Below, piece after piece: positions 11,201-22,100 of a stretch of 64,000 bases of DNA. Within the stretch, counting starts at the first letter, position 1, and every line of letters begins with the position of its first letter. Below the pieces are notes generated by a model that worked only from the letters and a program-made list of their open reading frames with translations, did not search any database and was not told the origin of the DNA. The stretch is from positions 45,935,155 to 45,999,154 of the forward strand of contig NC_085137.1 of the NCBI RefSeq assembly GCF_035046485.1, read 5' to 3'. A program made the position numbers and the translations under genes. The stretch is from Aedes albopictus. Taxonomy: Eukaryota; Arthropoda; Insecta; Diptera; Culicidae.

Positions 11201-14200
11201 TCCCCTGGAGAAATATTGCGATTTTCTTCCACTTTGGCATCGATTTAATACATTTCATCGTTCTCAGATTTTGATTTTGATTTCGTTGTCACCCTCAGTC
11301 ACAGGGTTTTGTCAATCCGCCCGATAATCTGACAGTTCTCGCCGGCCGTCTCAATGTGCACCATTGAGGCTAAACTGGTCGCGTTTCCTCATTTTTTTAG
11401 TTTTTGATTTTTTATAAAATATCGAAGCAATATTTTCAAAATCGGTTTTCATACAGAGTAAGAGGAAGGATCAAGCTATCTTCAGGTTTTTTTCAAGAGT
11501 AAAATTTTTACCAGTTTTTCAAAAACCAGATTTTTTTTTGCAATTTTACTCAAAAATGGTTTTCCTAAAAGTGAAAAACATTTTCCACCTCGAAAAAAAA
11601 TCAGGAGATACCTTGATCCTTCCTCTAACTATGCTTAGCTTAGCTTAGACTGACTGCACATATCTATGGTTGCTACTCCGTGATTGACTCGAACCAATGA
11701 CAGTTGCACAATGAATCAACTGAATAATTGACTAGGAGTGGTCAACATTCTCACTGTGCACGCTTCAGAGGCTCTCTTTAACAGTACAATAACGGCGCCG
11801 GCCACGTCCTTGCAGTCAGGTTGGAAGAGTGAAGGAATGTTAATAGCAACCTTTGTTATGTGAAAGTTGGCGTTTACCGCACGTCTCCACCAAAGGCTGC
11901 AGGAAGGAGTGATTGTTAGTAGGGCAGGTATCGTTGGGTCAGGATTCACTTCGATAAGTAATATGACCTTTTGGATTTGCAGTATGCCGTGCAAACTGCA
12001 GTGATGTTGTTCGCTTCACGCGGAAAGCAAACAACCAACCACCCTCGTCAGGTGATTGCTCAATATTTACTACAAATGAAGCAACAAAGTGCTATTGTTC
12101 GCATCACGCGGAAAGCAAACAATCGACCACCCACGTCAGGTGATCGTTTAATATTTACTATTAAAGACGCGACAACACATACAAACTTAAGCGCTATTGC
12201 TCACTCCGCGCGGAAAGTAAACAATCCCCTTGATCCTTCCTCTAACTATGTACGAAAAACGATTTTGAATATATTGCTTCGTTATTTAATAAAAAATCAA
12301 AAACCAAAAAGTGAGGAAATGCTTCCAGTTTCGCCTTAAGTTCTTTTGTTCTCGATCCACCAGCTGCTCGTGTTTACACAACAAAACCAGTTGGTTCACC
12401 GATGTTTGTGTTCATCCTCATTTGATCTCAGCTACCAACTGGTTTCGCATGAATCGGAGGAAAAGGTGAAAAGATGTCACAATTGTTAGGTTAGTACCAT
12501 ATTAAGGAGAGTTCAATTTCGTCGCCAAAGTCTGATTATTTGTGAAAAAAAAACAAAATATGCGATTCCTGCAGGATTTGTTGAAGGAATATACTTGAAA
12601 GAATTTACATTCTTTATTGGATTTTTAAAGAAACTTTTAGAGGAATTTCTAAAAAAAACAAAATTCATGGCAGGACTATTAAAGCAATCCCTTGCTGAAA
12701 TTCCTGAACTAATCTACGAGGGGGAGGGGGAGGTCTGAGATAGCCAAAAACAAGTCTTCGTAGTTTACGCACAGCGCCTAAGATTCTGAAGAAGTCTTTT
12801 GAGATATATTTGAAAGTATTCCTAAAGGAATTTCAGAAGGAAGTTCTAAAAGAATCCCGGAATAAAAAATCAGAAGAAATTCCCAGTACACTGGTGAATC
12901 CCAGTAGAAATCTCAGGAAGCACTCTTTAATGAATCTCTAGGTAAATATCTGTAAATATCCTAAGGAAATTCGTGAACAAATCTCGAATAAATTTCTTGA
13001 GAAATATCTGAAGAAACTTTTAGAGAATTCTTTGGTGAAATTCCTAGAAAGTTCATTGTGGATATTTTATAAAAAATCAAATTTTCCTAAAGTAATCCTG
13101 GAGCAATGCGTAAACATATTTTTGAAGAAATTCTTGTTGAAATACTTGGAGAAACACCTTGGTAAATTTCTGTAATAATCCTCAGAAAAAAACTCTTGAA
13201 ATTCTTAATGAATCCGTGGACAAATTCTAAGAGTTGTCTTGGGAGGAAATATCGGAAACATTTCTGAAAAATTCCCGGAACGAATTTCTGACAGAATCCT
13301 TGAAATATTTCATTTATTTGAAGGGTTTACCTGAAGGAAGTGTTGTTATCAAAAGTGTTTTTGCTCGTGTGAGGGGAAATATAAATTTTCTAGTATGAAA
13401 AAGGTTGATTTTCTTACAATTTGGGGAAGCACAAAATTTTGAAAAATGGTACAAGTAGATTTTCTTATATTTTTTGGGACAACATATAACAGAAACACGT
13501 GTCCGGTAAACAAATTAAGATTTGAATAGCGTGCTCCGGTGTGAATCGAACCAACGATTTCCAATTCGCTAGATAGGCGCTTCTTTCCTCAAAGTTATGG
13601 AGTTACTTGACCATGCATATTTTTTTTTCCTTTCTAAACCGGGGTTGCGATTGGGAGCGCACACAAAAATGTAAATATCAGAAAATCAAAATTTTTTATG
13701 AAGGCGATTGCACCAGGTTTTGGGTTTTGAAGTTTCGTTGAGGAACAACTAAGAACCATACTTTTCAAGTTTTGAAATTGGGTACAAAATGTTAACCAGA
13801 CTGCTTACATCTGCCGTAAAATAATGCATGGATCTTGATCGTGACTTTTTAATTTTAAGTGTTAAAATCTCAAGCAGCTTTATGACAGTATTCTGTCAAG
13901 GAAAACGAAACATTTGGTTACTGAGCAGACCATGAGCTTAGATAACGGTACAATTCATATTTGCTACTGACCGGAATAGACCAGAGCAATCGTTAAATGG
14001 TGGTGTTGACCACGTCTTTACGGTCATCGAGGAAGGGAAAGATTGTTAGTGCGACTTGCGTTGATCCTAGAGATCCATATCACCTCTGCTTCTCCACAAC
14101 TGTTACGGGATGAAGTTTTTGTTAAACCTTGAACAGACAGGTATCGTATCATGGCGTATCATAAATTGAGTTTCATAATGATTATTATTCTCATTCAAGA

Positions 14201-17200
14201 TAGCCTAGTAATAATTTTCTTCACAAACACCACCTTGATAAAAGAGGGGAGGGATAAAAATCGCATGATCTTGATTCACTTTGGTAAGTGATGTGATCTG
14301 AGCTCTAATTGAAAAATAAAACAAATTTACATTTTGACTAACATACCACAAAGGCATTATCGACTGTATACCTTCATTAATTGTGTTGGCTCAGAAGTAT
14401 TATAAACTAACTACAAATCTTCTTGCTCCGACGTTTCGCGGTCCTGATTTGGAACGTTCCTCAGAAATCTATGATTTTATTGATAATATGGACAATGAAT
14501 GGGTTTACAATTGACAAATAACGATTTACAAAACAAATTTACATAAAACCACTTTTTATGCACTTCTCATTGATGTGTCATTTCAACGCCCTGCATAAAA
14601 TGAGGGAGAGCTATTCAGAACCAATATTGTGCCAAAGAAAATGTAATAATAACGATAACTATGGCAACGGTAGTCAGAGGATTCCAGGGAGTTTCAGCAG
14701 GGATGCCCCTGGAATTTCAGTGAGCTACTTAGACGTCTCAGGAGCGTTTTGGAGGGTCTCAGAGGGTACCTGTGGTCCCAGCGGCATTTCAGGAGGTTTC
14801 AGGGGGGGACTCAGGGATGTTCAAGAGCTTTTTTAAACAACCAGGATCCCATTGGGGAAGAGGGATTCAGGGGATGTCAGGAGGTTTCAAAAGATCTTAG
14901 GGGGTTCCAGAGGGTTCCAGGAGATCTCTGAGGTGCTTCAGGAGGTTTCACGGGCGTTCCAGAAGTTCTCATGGAATCTCAGGGGATACCTGGATATCTC
15001 GAGGGTGTTTCAGGAAGTGTTAAGGGCGTTTCAAAGGATTCCAGGGGGTTCAAGGGGCTTCAGAGAATTCAAGGGGTCTCAGAGATGCCTTGGGAGTGTC
15101 AGGGGCGTCCGGGATGTTGAGTCCAACGAGTAGTCTTTACTACAAGCCAGGGCCTAATCTTCCAGGGGAGAGAGAACTTAAGGCGGTAGCTGGTAGAACG
15201 TATTCCAATGAAGAGAGCACTCATGTGCAGTACAGCGAGGATAAGGAAGAAAGCAAACAAAACAAAAACTGTATCAAAATCGATACTTTATTGCCCCTCA
15301 ATGGCAATTGAGTAATGCGACATGCACTACACTAAGGATACGGGTAATGTCACAATAGATCTAAAAACTGGTCGCAGTGACAAACCCGAACAGGAATAAA
15401 AAAAAATCATTTAGAGACACTATGGGGATATTCCAGGTCAGCCAAACTACCTTGGAGTTCAGAACTTCAGGTCTACGCTTGTAACAGTAGGCATATTTGT
15501 TAAACTAAGTAACGCTGCATAATTAACCGCGGTTACTGGAGCCATCTGAAGTCTACTAGCTCATTTTAACTCTTTGGGATATTCACGGTCGTCCAAAGTG
15601 TTCTATAATGAAGTACTTCAAATCTACAAGAATAACTCTGTGTGCTTTCGTCATTAATAATAGTATTGCATAATCTGCTGGGATCCGTGAAGTTCTTAAA
15701 ATCTCAAATGTCATTAAGAGACACTATAGGGATATTTCAGGTCAGCCAAACTACCTTGGAGTTCAGAACTTCAGGTCTACATTCGTAACAGTAGCCATAG
15801 CTGTTTAACTGAGTAACGAAGCATAATCAACCGTGGTTACTGGAACAATATGAAATCTTCTTGCTTATTATTACCCTTTGGGATATTCACGGTCGTCCAA
15901 ACTGTTCTATAATGAAGTTCTTCAAATCTACAAGAATGTCTTTATGTGTTTTCACCACAAATAATAGTATTTCATAATTAGCTGGGATCACTGGAGCTCT
16001 TAAAATCTCAAATGTCATTTAGTGACACTATAAGGATATTTCAGGTCAGCCAAACTACCTTGGATTTCAGAACTACAGGTCTACATTCGTAACAACAGCC
16101 ATATCTGTAACGTTGCATATTTATCTGTGGTTACTGGACCAATCTGAAGGCTACTTTTTATTATTAACCTTTAGGACATTCAGGGTCGGGCAAACTGTTA
16201 TAAAATGGAGTCCTTCAAATCTACAAGAAAAACTTTGTGTTTCGCCATAAACAACAGCATAGCATAATCTGCTGAGATCCGTGAAGCTCTTGAAATCTTA
16301 AAAGTTATTTAGAGACACTATGGAAATATTCCAGGTCAGCCAAACTATCTTGGAGTTCAGTTTATCTCGAACTACTACTATGTCATAGTCTCTGGTTATA
16401 TTCTGTGAGCTCCAGTAAGTATAATAGATTATACAACATAACTCTTTATATCCAAAACAGAAGCTTCAATTGCTGTAGATGCTAGATAATAAACACCAAA
16501 ATAGTTTGGATGGCGCCAGCTGATCTCATGATGTCTATTGAGCTTTCAGAAGACTTACTGGACATGATAGATTACAAATCGGAGCTTTGTATAATGAAAG
16601 CAGTTACCGTTACAACGGTATACTATAGGATCTAAACTCAAGAACAGTTTGGATGACCTAGGATATCCCGACGGATGTAATACTCTCTATTGAACTTTCA
16701 GAAGACTGACTGGACATGATAGATTACAAATCGTAGCTTTATATAATGAAAGAAGTTACCGTTACACCTGTAGACTTTAGGATCTAAACTAAAGAACAGT
16801 TTGGATGACCTAGGAGATCCCCACATAACATAAGTGGAACACCACAGTCAGATCGAAGCAAAAAGTTGTATCCTTTTTCCAGCACTCGAAACCGTTATAT
16901 CTTTTATAAAAGGCGTCGAACTGTCATTTATTATGATAAATAAAAAAAACCCGGATTTATCCACCTAGTGGTGATAGTGCCTTTCTCGTCGAATATGTAC
17001 TCATGATCTTTCTGTCGACGTAAGTCGTAGTCCAGAATTATGTGAATACTTTATTTATAAAAGCAAGAATTTTATCCAAGCCATCATCGAGCTGGGAAAC
17101 TTATTGGTTGTACATATACCGACGTTATGTTCAATGTATAGGCAGAGCTGAAAAATATCAGACCTCTTAGTTGACTGCTTGACCACTATTACTATTACTG

Positions 17201-20200
17201 TACTGCCGTTCAGCAGGTTATCAAAAAAGCCGCGAATTGAAGTGTCGCATGCATGGGTTTGCCTCTTATCTACATTTGACCACTTCCGGCGAGACACCCG
17301 GAACCGATTCCGGAACACTACCGGTAGTCTCTGCTGTAACCAAAGGTCATTTTTATGCTTATCGTTCATCGGGTTATCGAAAAATTCCGCTATGTGATGT
17401 TTGGCATGCATGGGTTTTGTTCACTTTTATATTTGGGATTTTTCGTTATGGAATTATGGAACTGGATGTTATTGTGTAGAAACGGCTATCTCAGTCTTAA
17501 TTTTCGACGATTTATTTTATTCTACCCGACGTTTCGGCCATGGCCATTGTCTATCGTCCTTGTCCTTGTTATAATTTGCATTTGCGTTTGTCAAAATAAA
17601 TCGTCGAAAATTAAGACTGAGATAGCCGTTTCTACGCAATAAAAGTTCACTTTTATATTTGACCACATCCGGCGAGGCACCCAAAACTGGTTCCGGAACA
17701 GTACCGGTAGTCTCTATTGAATCTAAGGCTATTTCCCTGTTCACTGTTCATCAGGTTATCTTCTTCTTCTTCTTTGTGGCTCTACGTCCCAACTGGGACT
17801 TGGCCTGCCTCGCTTCAACTTAGTGTTCTTAGAGCACTTCCACAGTTATTAATTGAAGGGCTTTCTTTGCCTGCCATTGCATGAATTTGTATATTGTGAG
17901 GCAAGGACAATGATACACTATGCCCAGGGAGTCGAGAAAATTTTCACGACCGCAACGGGAATCGAACCCGCCGTCTCCGGATTGGCGATCCATAGCCTTA
18001 ACCACTAGGCTAACTGGAGACCCATCAGGTTATCGTAAAAGCCGATATTTGATGTGTCGCATGCATGGGTTTGGTTCCATCTACACTTGACCACTTCCGG
18101 TGGGACACACGGAACCGGTTCCGGAATACTACTGGTTTTCCCAAATATGGTCTGAAACCCATTTCTTGATTACCGTTCATCAGGTTATCTAAAGAGCCGC
18201 GATTTGATGTGTCGCATGCATGGATTTTGTTCACTTGCATATTTGGCCACTTCCGGCGGGGCACCCGGAACCGGTTCCGGAACACTACCGGTAGTATTTG
18301 CTGGATCTAAGGCTATTTTCCTGCTCACTGTTCATCAGGTTATCGTAAAAGCCGCTATTTGATGTGTCGCATGCATGGATTTGGCTCACTTGCATAGTTG
18401 GCCACTTCCGGCGGGACATCCGGAACTGATTCCGGAACACTACCGGTTCAGATATGGCCTGAGACTATTTTCCTGCTTACCGTTGATCAGGTTATCGAAA
18501 AAGCCGCGGTCTGATGTGTCACATGCATGGTTTTGTAGCATTTTCATATCTGGCTCCTTCCTGGGGCATCCGGAACACCTAAATGGCCATAACTCCGGAA
18601 CGGCTAGACCAATCCGAACCATTTTCAATAGGAAACAATGGGAACAGATTCCGCGTCGAATGAACCGTCGGTCATTGAAATCGGTTGACGTTTACTGCCA
18701 AAAAGTGATGTGAGTTTTTTTGTACACACACATACTCACACACACACATACACACGCACATACATACACACACACAGACATCACCTCAATTCGTCGAGCT
18801 GAGTTGATTGGTATATGTGACTCGACCCTCCGAGCCTCCTATCAAAATGTCATTTTTGGAGTGAACATATAGCCTTTCCAGTACACTTGGTGTACGAGAA
18901 AGGCAAAACATCTGATCCAACCAGTGGCATCGGAGACATGCGCAAAACAAGCTGCTGGAAATCTACTATTCATTTTGTCATAAATTCATTGAAATCTACG
19001 AAATAACGCATCCATGTTTCACATATCATCCTCCCTTTATATTCAAGGCTAGAAAACGTATTTTTGACTTGAGGTTACAAAGTTTCATTACAATTTATGT
19101 CCTATTTTAAAACTTCACGTGCTGCCAGTCTAGATCTTTGAGGTCTTTGTTTTACTTCGCAGCAATGAAAAATGGTATGGCAAAAATGTTATAATGCATT
19201 TGACATTTCGATGCCCTGTATACCAGCGTATGAAATCGGAAAGGCATCAACTTTTCGAGCCAGAGTTCCACTTATGTTATGTGATATCCCGACTGATCTG
19301 ATTCTCTCTATTGAACTTTCAAAAGACATGATAGATTATAAATCGTAGCTTTGTATAATGAAAGAAGATACCGTTATACCCGTAGACTTTAGGATCTAAA
19401 CTCAAAAACAGTTTGGATGACCCAGGATATCCCGACTTAGCTGATACTGTCTATTGAACTTCCAGAAGACTTACTGGACATGATAGATTACAAAGCTTTA
19501 TATAATGAAAGAAGCTACCGTTACGCCCGTAGACTATAGGAGTTTAACTCAAGAACAGTTTATATGATCTAGGATATCCCGACTGATGTAATACTCTCTA
19601 TTGAACTTTCAGAAGACTTACTGGACATGATAGATAACAAATCGTAGCTTTGGAAATGAAAGAAGTTACCGTTACACCTGTTGACTTTCAAGAACAGCTT
19701 GGATGACCTAGGATAATTCGACTGATCTTATACTATCAATTGAACTTTCTGAAGACTTACTGGACATGATAGATTACAAATTCAAGCTTTGTATAATGAA
19801 AGAAGTTACCGTTACACCCGTAGACTTTAGGATCTAAACTCAAGAACAGTTTGGATGACCAAGGATGTCCGGAAAAAATATTCTGCTTGATATTCTACCT
19901 TTTTTATACTATTGAGCACCAAAACTACAGAAATACGTAGATAAAACTCCATAATAACGCAAGGAAAAAATACGGCTTTAAAGGGTTAAAGCACTCCTGA
20001 AATGCTATCAAACCTCTCGGAACGCCCTCAAAACGTTCCTTAATCGCCCTGAAACCCCTGAATCTTCTTGAAATCGCTTTTATGGGCTCTCTTGGAATTT
20101 TCTTGAAATTCCCTTGATCTCATCTCAAATGACAGGATGGAAGCCCTATTCTCATGTACTAAGCTTCCTCACTACAGCTCTAACTTGATTTTTGTACAAA

Positions 20201-21179
20201 ATTCCCTCTTTATATGCTCTTTTAGTTTATGCTCCCTTGCCCATGGCATAAAAAGGTTCAAACATTAATAACAAAAAGTAACCCGGAAACTTGGACCAAT
20301 GCCTGACCTGTCGAATCTTGCAATGTTTGTTTGAAAATTTGAGAAAACTTGAATTGTATTTCCTCGAAATGTCCTTTTTGAAATATGCTTGGTACCCAGG
20401 TTCTTAGATCTAAACCCTGAACAACTCTTAATGTTCATGGTGCTGGAGTGTCGTACAAAAAGCATTATTATTAAGATGTCATCAAATATGATGGAACTAT
20501 AAGGGGGAGGGGGGTTTTGCACAACGTGACGACCCTTACAAAAATATTGAGGTCTCATACAAAAAGTGCGACATAGGGGGGAGGGATTGGATCAATTACG
20601 GAATAGCAATCGTTAAAATGGATAATGAAAGTATTCTAAGCAAAGCTCTTGAAAGTTCATTTTACAAATAATAAAGTATTAATCATCCTCTTCTTACCAA
20701 ACAGGTTGAAACAAGGAACCCCGCCCAGCAAGGTCGTCGTTGGCATTCCCACCTATGGTCGCGGTTGGAAGCTGGTGGAAAAATCCGGCATTACCGGGGT
20801 TCCCCCAATTCCAGCTGATGGACCATCCAGCCCAGGACCGTACTCCGGTATCAACGGATTCTACAGCTGGGCTGAAGTGTGTGCCAAACTGCCCAATCCA
20901 GGCAACGCCAACCTGCAGGGAGCCGAACAACCGTTGCGCAAGATTGGGGACCCAACGCGCCGCTTCGGAGCCTACGCCTTCCGCATTCCGGACGAAAATG
21001 AGGAACACGGAATTTGGCTGTCATACGAGGACCCGGACACCGCCGGAAACAAAGCTGCGTATGTTAAGGCTAAGGGACTGGGTGGAATTTCCATTTTCGA
21101 TCTGGGAAATGACGATGTACGTGGGTCTTGCGCAGGGGATAAGTTCCCTATTCTGAGGGCTGCCAAGTACAGGTTGTAG
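8173..21179 (+). CDS. Idgf: Imaginal disc growth factor (chitinase-like GH18 protein), three coding exons
   Basis: Joining 8173-8290, 8577-9309 and 20705-21179 gives 441 codons plus TAG. Both introns are GT-AG and the split codons restore Gly40 and Trp284. The product is a secreted growth-factor-like member of glycosyl hydrolase family 18; insect IDGFs promote cell proliferation and act in cuticle and wound physiology (family knowledge). Residues 1-18 are a hydrophobic signal peptide, with likely cleavage before Gln19. The beta-3 motif KVLLSVGG is at 103-110. The catalytic-loop motif at 149-159 reads FDGLDLAWQFP where active chitinases have FDGxDxDWEYP, so the acid Glu is Gln157 and an Asp is Ala155: chitinase activity is not expected. 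The IDGF-specific insertion after the loop (about 160-195) is present. Length fits the family (about 440 aa). NST at 20-22 and an NES further on are possible N-glycosylation sites. The start is the first ATG after the promoter and has A at -3. I cannot say which numbered paralogue it is. Confidence 0.95.
8577..9309 (+). CDS. Idgf: Idgf coding exon 2
   Basis: Encodes most of the TIM-barrel N-terminal half (residues 40-283 and two bases of Trp284), including the degenerate catalytic loop. The donor GTAAGT starts at 9310. Base composition is clearly coding-like (G/C in third positions) against the AT-rich intron DNA on both sides. Confidence 0.95.
9960..11230. repeat. Degenerate GAATTTCTCCAGG-type minisatellite
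   Basis: Irregular 10-12 bp repetition of motifs such as TTTCTTCAAGAATTTC and TCCTCCAGG. The translations are Phe/Lys/Pro-rich shadows. A mirror-polarity block follows at 12540-13330 beyond a long-TIR element. Confidence 0.6.
10199..10293 (+). mobile_element. 45-bp retroposed tail flanked by a 25-bp direct repeat
   Basis: AGATTGCAACTGAATTTTGT plus GTATG occurs at 10199-10223 and again at 10269-10293. Between them lie only 45 bp (ACCCCCTTGTGCATCAATAA followed by a TAAAA-repeat tail). A long target duplication around a short sequence ending in an A-rich repeat is what an extremely 5'-truncated LINE insertion leaves behind. Confidence 0.7.
11364..12345. mobile_element. Long-TIR element, inverted arms of about 110 bp
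   Basis: The left arm (about 11364-11475: CTAAACTGG, TTTCCTCA, TAGTTTTTGATTTTTTAT, GAGGAAGGATCAAG) recurs inverted at about 12228-12345 with roughly 85 percent agreement by eye. The interior holds a fragment of a dispersed repeat (GTTGCTACTCCGTGATTGA, also at 31227) and a 91-100 bp tandem repeat (12000-12220). No transposase is visible. Confidence 0.55.
12000..12225. repeat. Tandem repeat of about 91-100 bp, 2.5 copies
   Basis: TTCGCTTCACGCGGAAAGCA and close variants start near 12008, 12099 and 12200, each followed by AAACAA and a CAGGTGAT block in the first two units. It lies inside the long-TIR element. Confidence 0.7.
12540..13330. repeat. Degenerate GAATTTCTTGAAG-type minisatellite, opposite polarity
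   Basis: Irregular motifs such as AATTTCTGAAGGAATCC run in the opposite sense to 9960-11230. The two blocks may be arms of one old inverted structure. Confidence 0.5.
13500..13600 (-). other. tRNA-Ala-like fragment (SINE head or tRNA relic)
   Basis: On the minus strand AAGCGCCTATCTAGCGAATT gives an anticodon arm CCTAT-CTAGCGA-ATTGG with AGC in the anticodon position, followed by a B box GGTTCGATTC. The T stem has mismatches and no clean acceptor stem is seen. Treated as a relic. Confidence 0.35.
14606..15130 (+). repeat. TTTCAGGGG-type minisatellite block with conserved 'tail B' leader
   Basis: The leader at 14606-14680 (GAGCTATTCAGAACCAATAT, AATAATAACGATAACTATGG) precedes G-rich-polarity repeats (GTTTCAGGAGG, GGTTCCAGG). 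The same leader precedes the block at 34640-34838 and appears inverted at 46625-46735, so these blocks are a family with defined ends, not free minisatellite. Confidence 0.6.
15405..16370. repeat. Tandem satellite array, period about 302 bp, just over 3 copies
   Basis: The phrase GAGACACTATGGGGATATTC, followed by AGGTCAGCCAAACTACCTTGG, starts near 15413, 15715, 16018 and 16310. Units diverge by about 10-15 percent by eye. The array is non-coding and sits in Idgf intron 2. Confidence 0.8.
16500..16820. repeat. Tandem repeat, period about 150 bp (left part of an interrupted array)
   Basis: TATTGAACTTTCAGAAGAC, GGACATGATAGATTACAAAT and ACAGTTTGGATGACC recur every 145-155 bp. The array resumes at 19283 after a nested insertion. 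Confidence 0.8.
17471..17640. mobile_element. MITE with 47-bp TIRs inside HLE copy 2
   Basis: The arm at 17471-17518 (GTAGAAACGGCTATCTCAGT, CTTAATTTTCGACGATTTA) recurs inverted at about 17593-17640 with one or two differences. The short centre contains GACGTTTCGGCCATGGCC. Confidence 0.75.
17761..18023 (-). mobile_element. Feilai-type tRNA-derived SINE (copy 1)
   Basis: On the minus strand: A-box-like TTAGCCTAGTGGTTAAGGCT, B box GGGTTCGATTCC, the family body, and a GAA-triplet tail. It is flanked by an 11-bp target duplication ATCAGGTTATC (17750-17760 and 18024-18034). Feilai is described as a tRNA-related SINE with a triplet-repeat tail in Ae. aegypti. Confidence 0.85.
19283..19880. repeat. 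Tandem repeat, period about 150 bp (right part of the interrupted array)
   Basis: Units start near 19306, 19449, 19600 and 19739 with the same phrases as 16500-16820. The array ends near 19865. Confidence 0.8.
19980..20245. repeat. CCTGAAACCCC minisatellite arm with reversed head
   Basis: C-rich-polarity repeats (GAAATGCTATC, CCTGAAACCCCTGAATC) are followed by the inverted form of the head found at 4880-5060 and 45403-45560 (CCTCTTTATATGCTC, TTTATGCTCCC). It is a solo arm of the minisatellite element family. Confidence 0.5.
20705..21179 (+). CDS. Idgf: Idgf coding exon 3 (last)
   Basis: Follows acceptor ACAG (20701-20704) and encodes residues 284-441. It carries the typical GH18 second-half strings KVVVGIPTYGRGW, NGFYSWAEVC and GLGGISIFDLGNDD, ending at TAG 21177-21179. 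It lies 11.4 kb from exon 2 because the intron has accumulated repeats. Confidence 0.95.
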
Positions 21180-21232
21180 ATTTGTGACTTCGGTTGAATA
21201 GTCGAATAAGCATATTATATTTCATGACAGGT

Positions 21233-21238
21233 AATAAA
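21233..21238 (+). terminator. Idgf polyadenylation signal AATAAA
   Basis: A canonical AATAAA lies 54 bp after the stop codon, followed by AT-rich DNA. This suggests a short 3' UTR with cleavage near 21250-21260. Confidence 0.7.
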
Positions 21239-21259
21239 GAAATGACTAGCTTTTTATGT

Positions 21260-22100
21260 ATTTAAAGACATACTCCCGTGTTACATTTTCAATTTCTTCT
21301 TATGTGAGTTAAAACGTCGTCCCGTCTTTGATTAAATATGCATCAGTCTCAACGTGTGTCTCAATATGGTCCCCCAGAAGCGGTGGGAATTTCCTGCCAG
21401 GCGTGACAATCCACCCGAAAACGTAGTCCCAAAGCAGAAAAGCATTCCACGTCCGTCTTGGAGTGCAATAAAAACGGAAGAAAAAAAAACTCGAACTTGT
21501 ACGATCTCTTGACACATGTTATTTGACTTTCGCCATACATGTGGCAAAGGCTGCTGGCTGCCGAAGGAAGTGAAACTTTTTTTTCTTTCTTCTGTCTATT
21601 CCCTCGAATTGTTCTGAAAGCGTCTGCTACAAGTGAGCAGTCCGCACCACCCCAGTCAGTGTGCTTAAAATATAACGAAAGGGCAAAAAGTTCAACGAAA
21701 GAAAATCTGTCGAAGGAAGAACATGACTGGATGCGGCGGCGGATGCCAAGCTGAAATCGTACCTATTTCTTGAACATTGGGTGAGCTTGCTGCTTTTCTG
21801 AATGGTTGGTACGCTGAGATTGACACTCTTATTCCCCTACCTCTACAAGGAAGAGTTTTCTGGAGAGGATGAACCTGCGATGTAGCGCAAGTAATCACCC
21901 ATTCAGAGCTTGTCAATGCTCAATTGATGGTAAGTAGTGTGATTGAAGCATTTTGCTGATTGCGATTGGGGGGTGGAATTGAAAACATTATATCGTAATC
22001 GCAGCTTTCGAATACGGCAAATGTTGAATGATAATTTACTGCCGTTTATAAAGTTTCCTTTGATTCAAGTAAAAAAATAATAAAAACATAGAAAAAAAAA
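21260..22100. other. Intergenic DNA between Idgf and HLE copy 3
   Basis: Moderately GC-balanced and apparently unique until an AT-rich stretch near 22050. I see no convincing open frame, RNA or repeat. The A-run at 22092-22100 borders the element that follows. Confidence 0.5.

Larger units (their letters stand above)
16950..18908 (+). mobile_element. Helentron-like element (HLE) copy 2, complete and short (1.96 kb)
   Basis: Starts after an A-run with CCCGGATTTATCCACC and the sub-terminal TGCCTTTCTCGT. It ends with the 33-nt terminal hairpin (18872-18904) and AAAA. The interior has about 155-bp tandem repeats (tgtgtcgcatgcatgg phrase at 17247, 18053, 18209, 18365 and 18515) and a CA microsatellite (18722-18778). 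It carries two later insertions: a MITE (17471-17640) and a Feilai-type SINE (17761-18023). No coding capacity. Confidence 0.75.
16821..19282. mobile_element. MITE with 19-bp TIRs, inserted in the 150-bp array and itself split by HLE copy 2
   Basis: CACATAACATAAGTGGAAC near 16821 is inverted near 19264-19282. The flanks read AGATCCC and ATATCCC, a near-perfect 7-bp duplication of the array's own ATATCCC. Removing the insert rebuilds the normal array unit. Its own sequence is 16821-16949 plus 18909-19282. Confidence 0.65.
9310..20704 (+). other. Idgf intron 2, expanded by repeats (11,395 bp)
   Basis: GT-AG intron between exons 2 and 3. In order it holds degenerate GAATTTCTCCAGG-like minisatellite (about 9960-11230 and, in opposite polarity, 12540-13330), a tiny insertion with 25-bp direct repeats (10199-10293), a long-TIR element (about 11364-12345), a tRNA-like fragment (about 13500-13600), a TTTCAGGG minisatellite block (14606-15130), a 302-bp tandem array (15405-16370), a 150-bp array split by a nested MITE and HLE copy 2 (16500-19880), and a second minisatellite arm (19980-20245). 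The stretches 13610-14600 and 20246-20704 show nothing I can name. Confidence 0.85.

Noticed and set aside
20265..20558. 97-codon minus-strand frame before Idgf exon 3
   Set aside because: Intronic, no recognisable motif, and no splice signals suggesting a nested gene.
20694..21166. Frames of 64-138 codons overlapping Idgf exon 3 in other frames
   Set aside because: They are shadows of the exon; the spliced GH18 frame explains the region.
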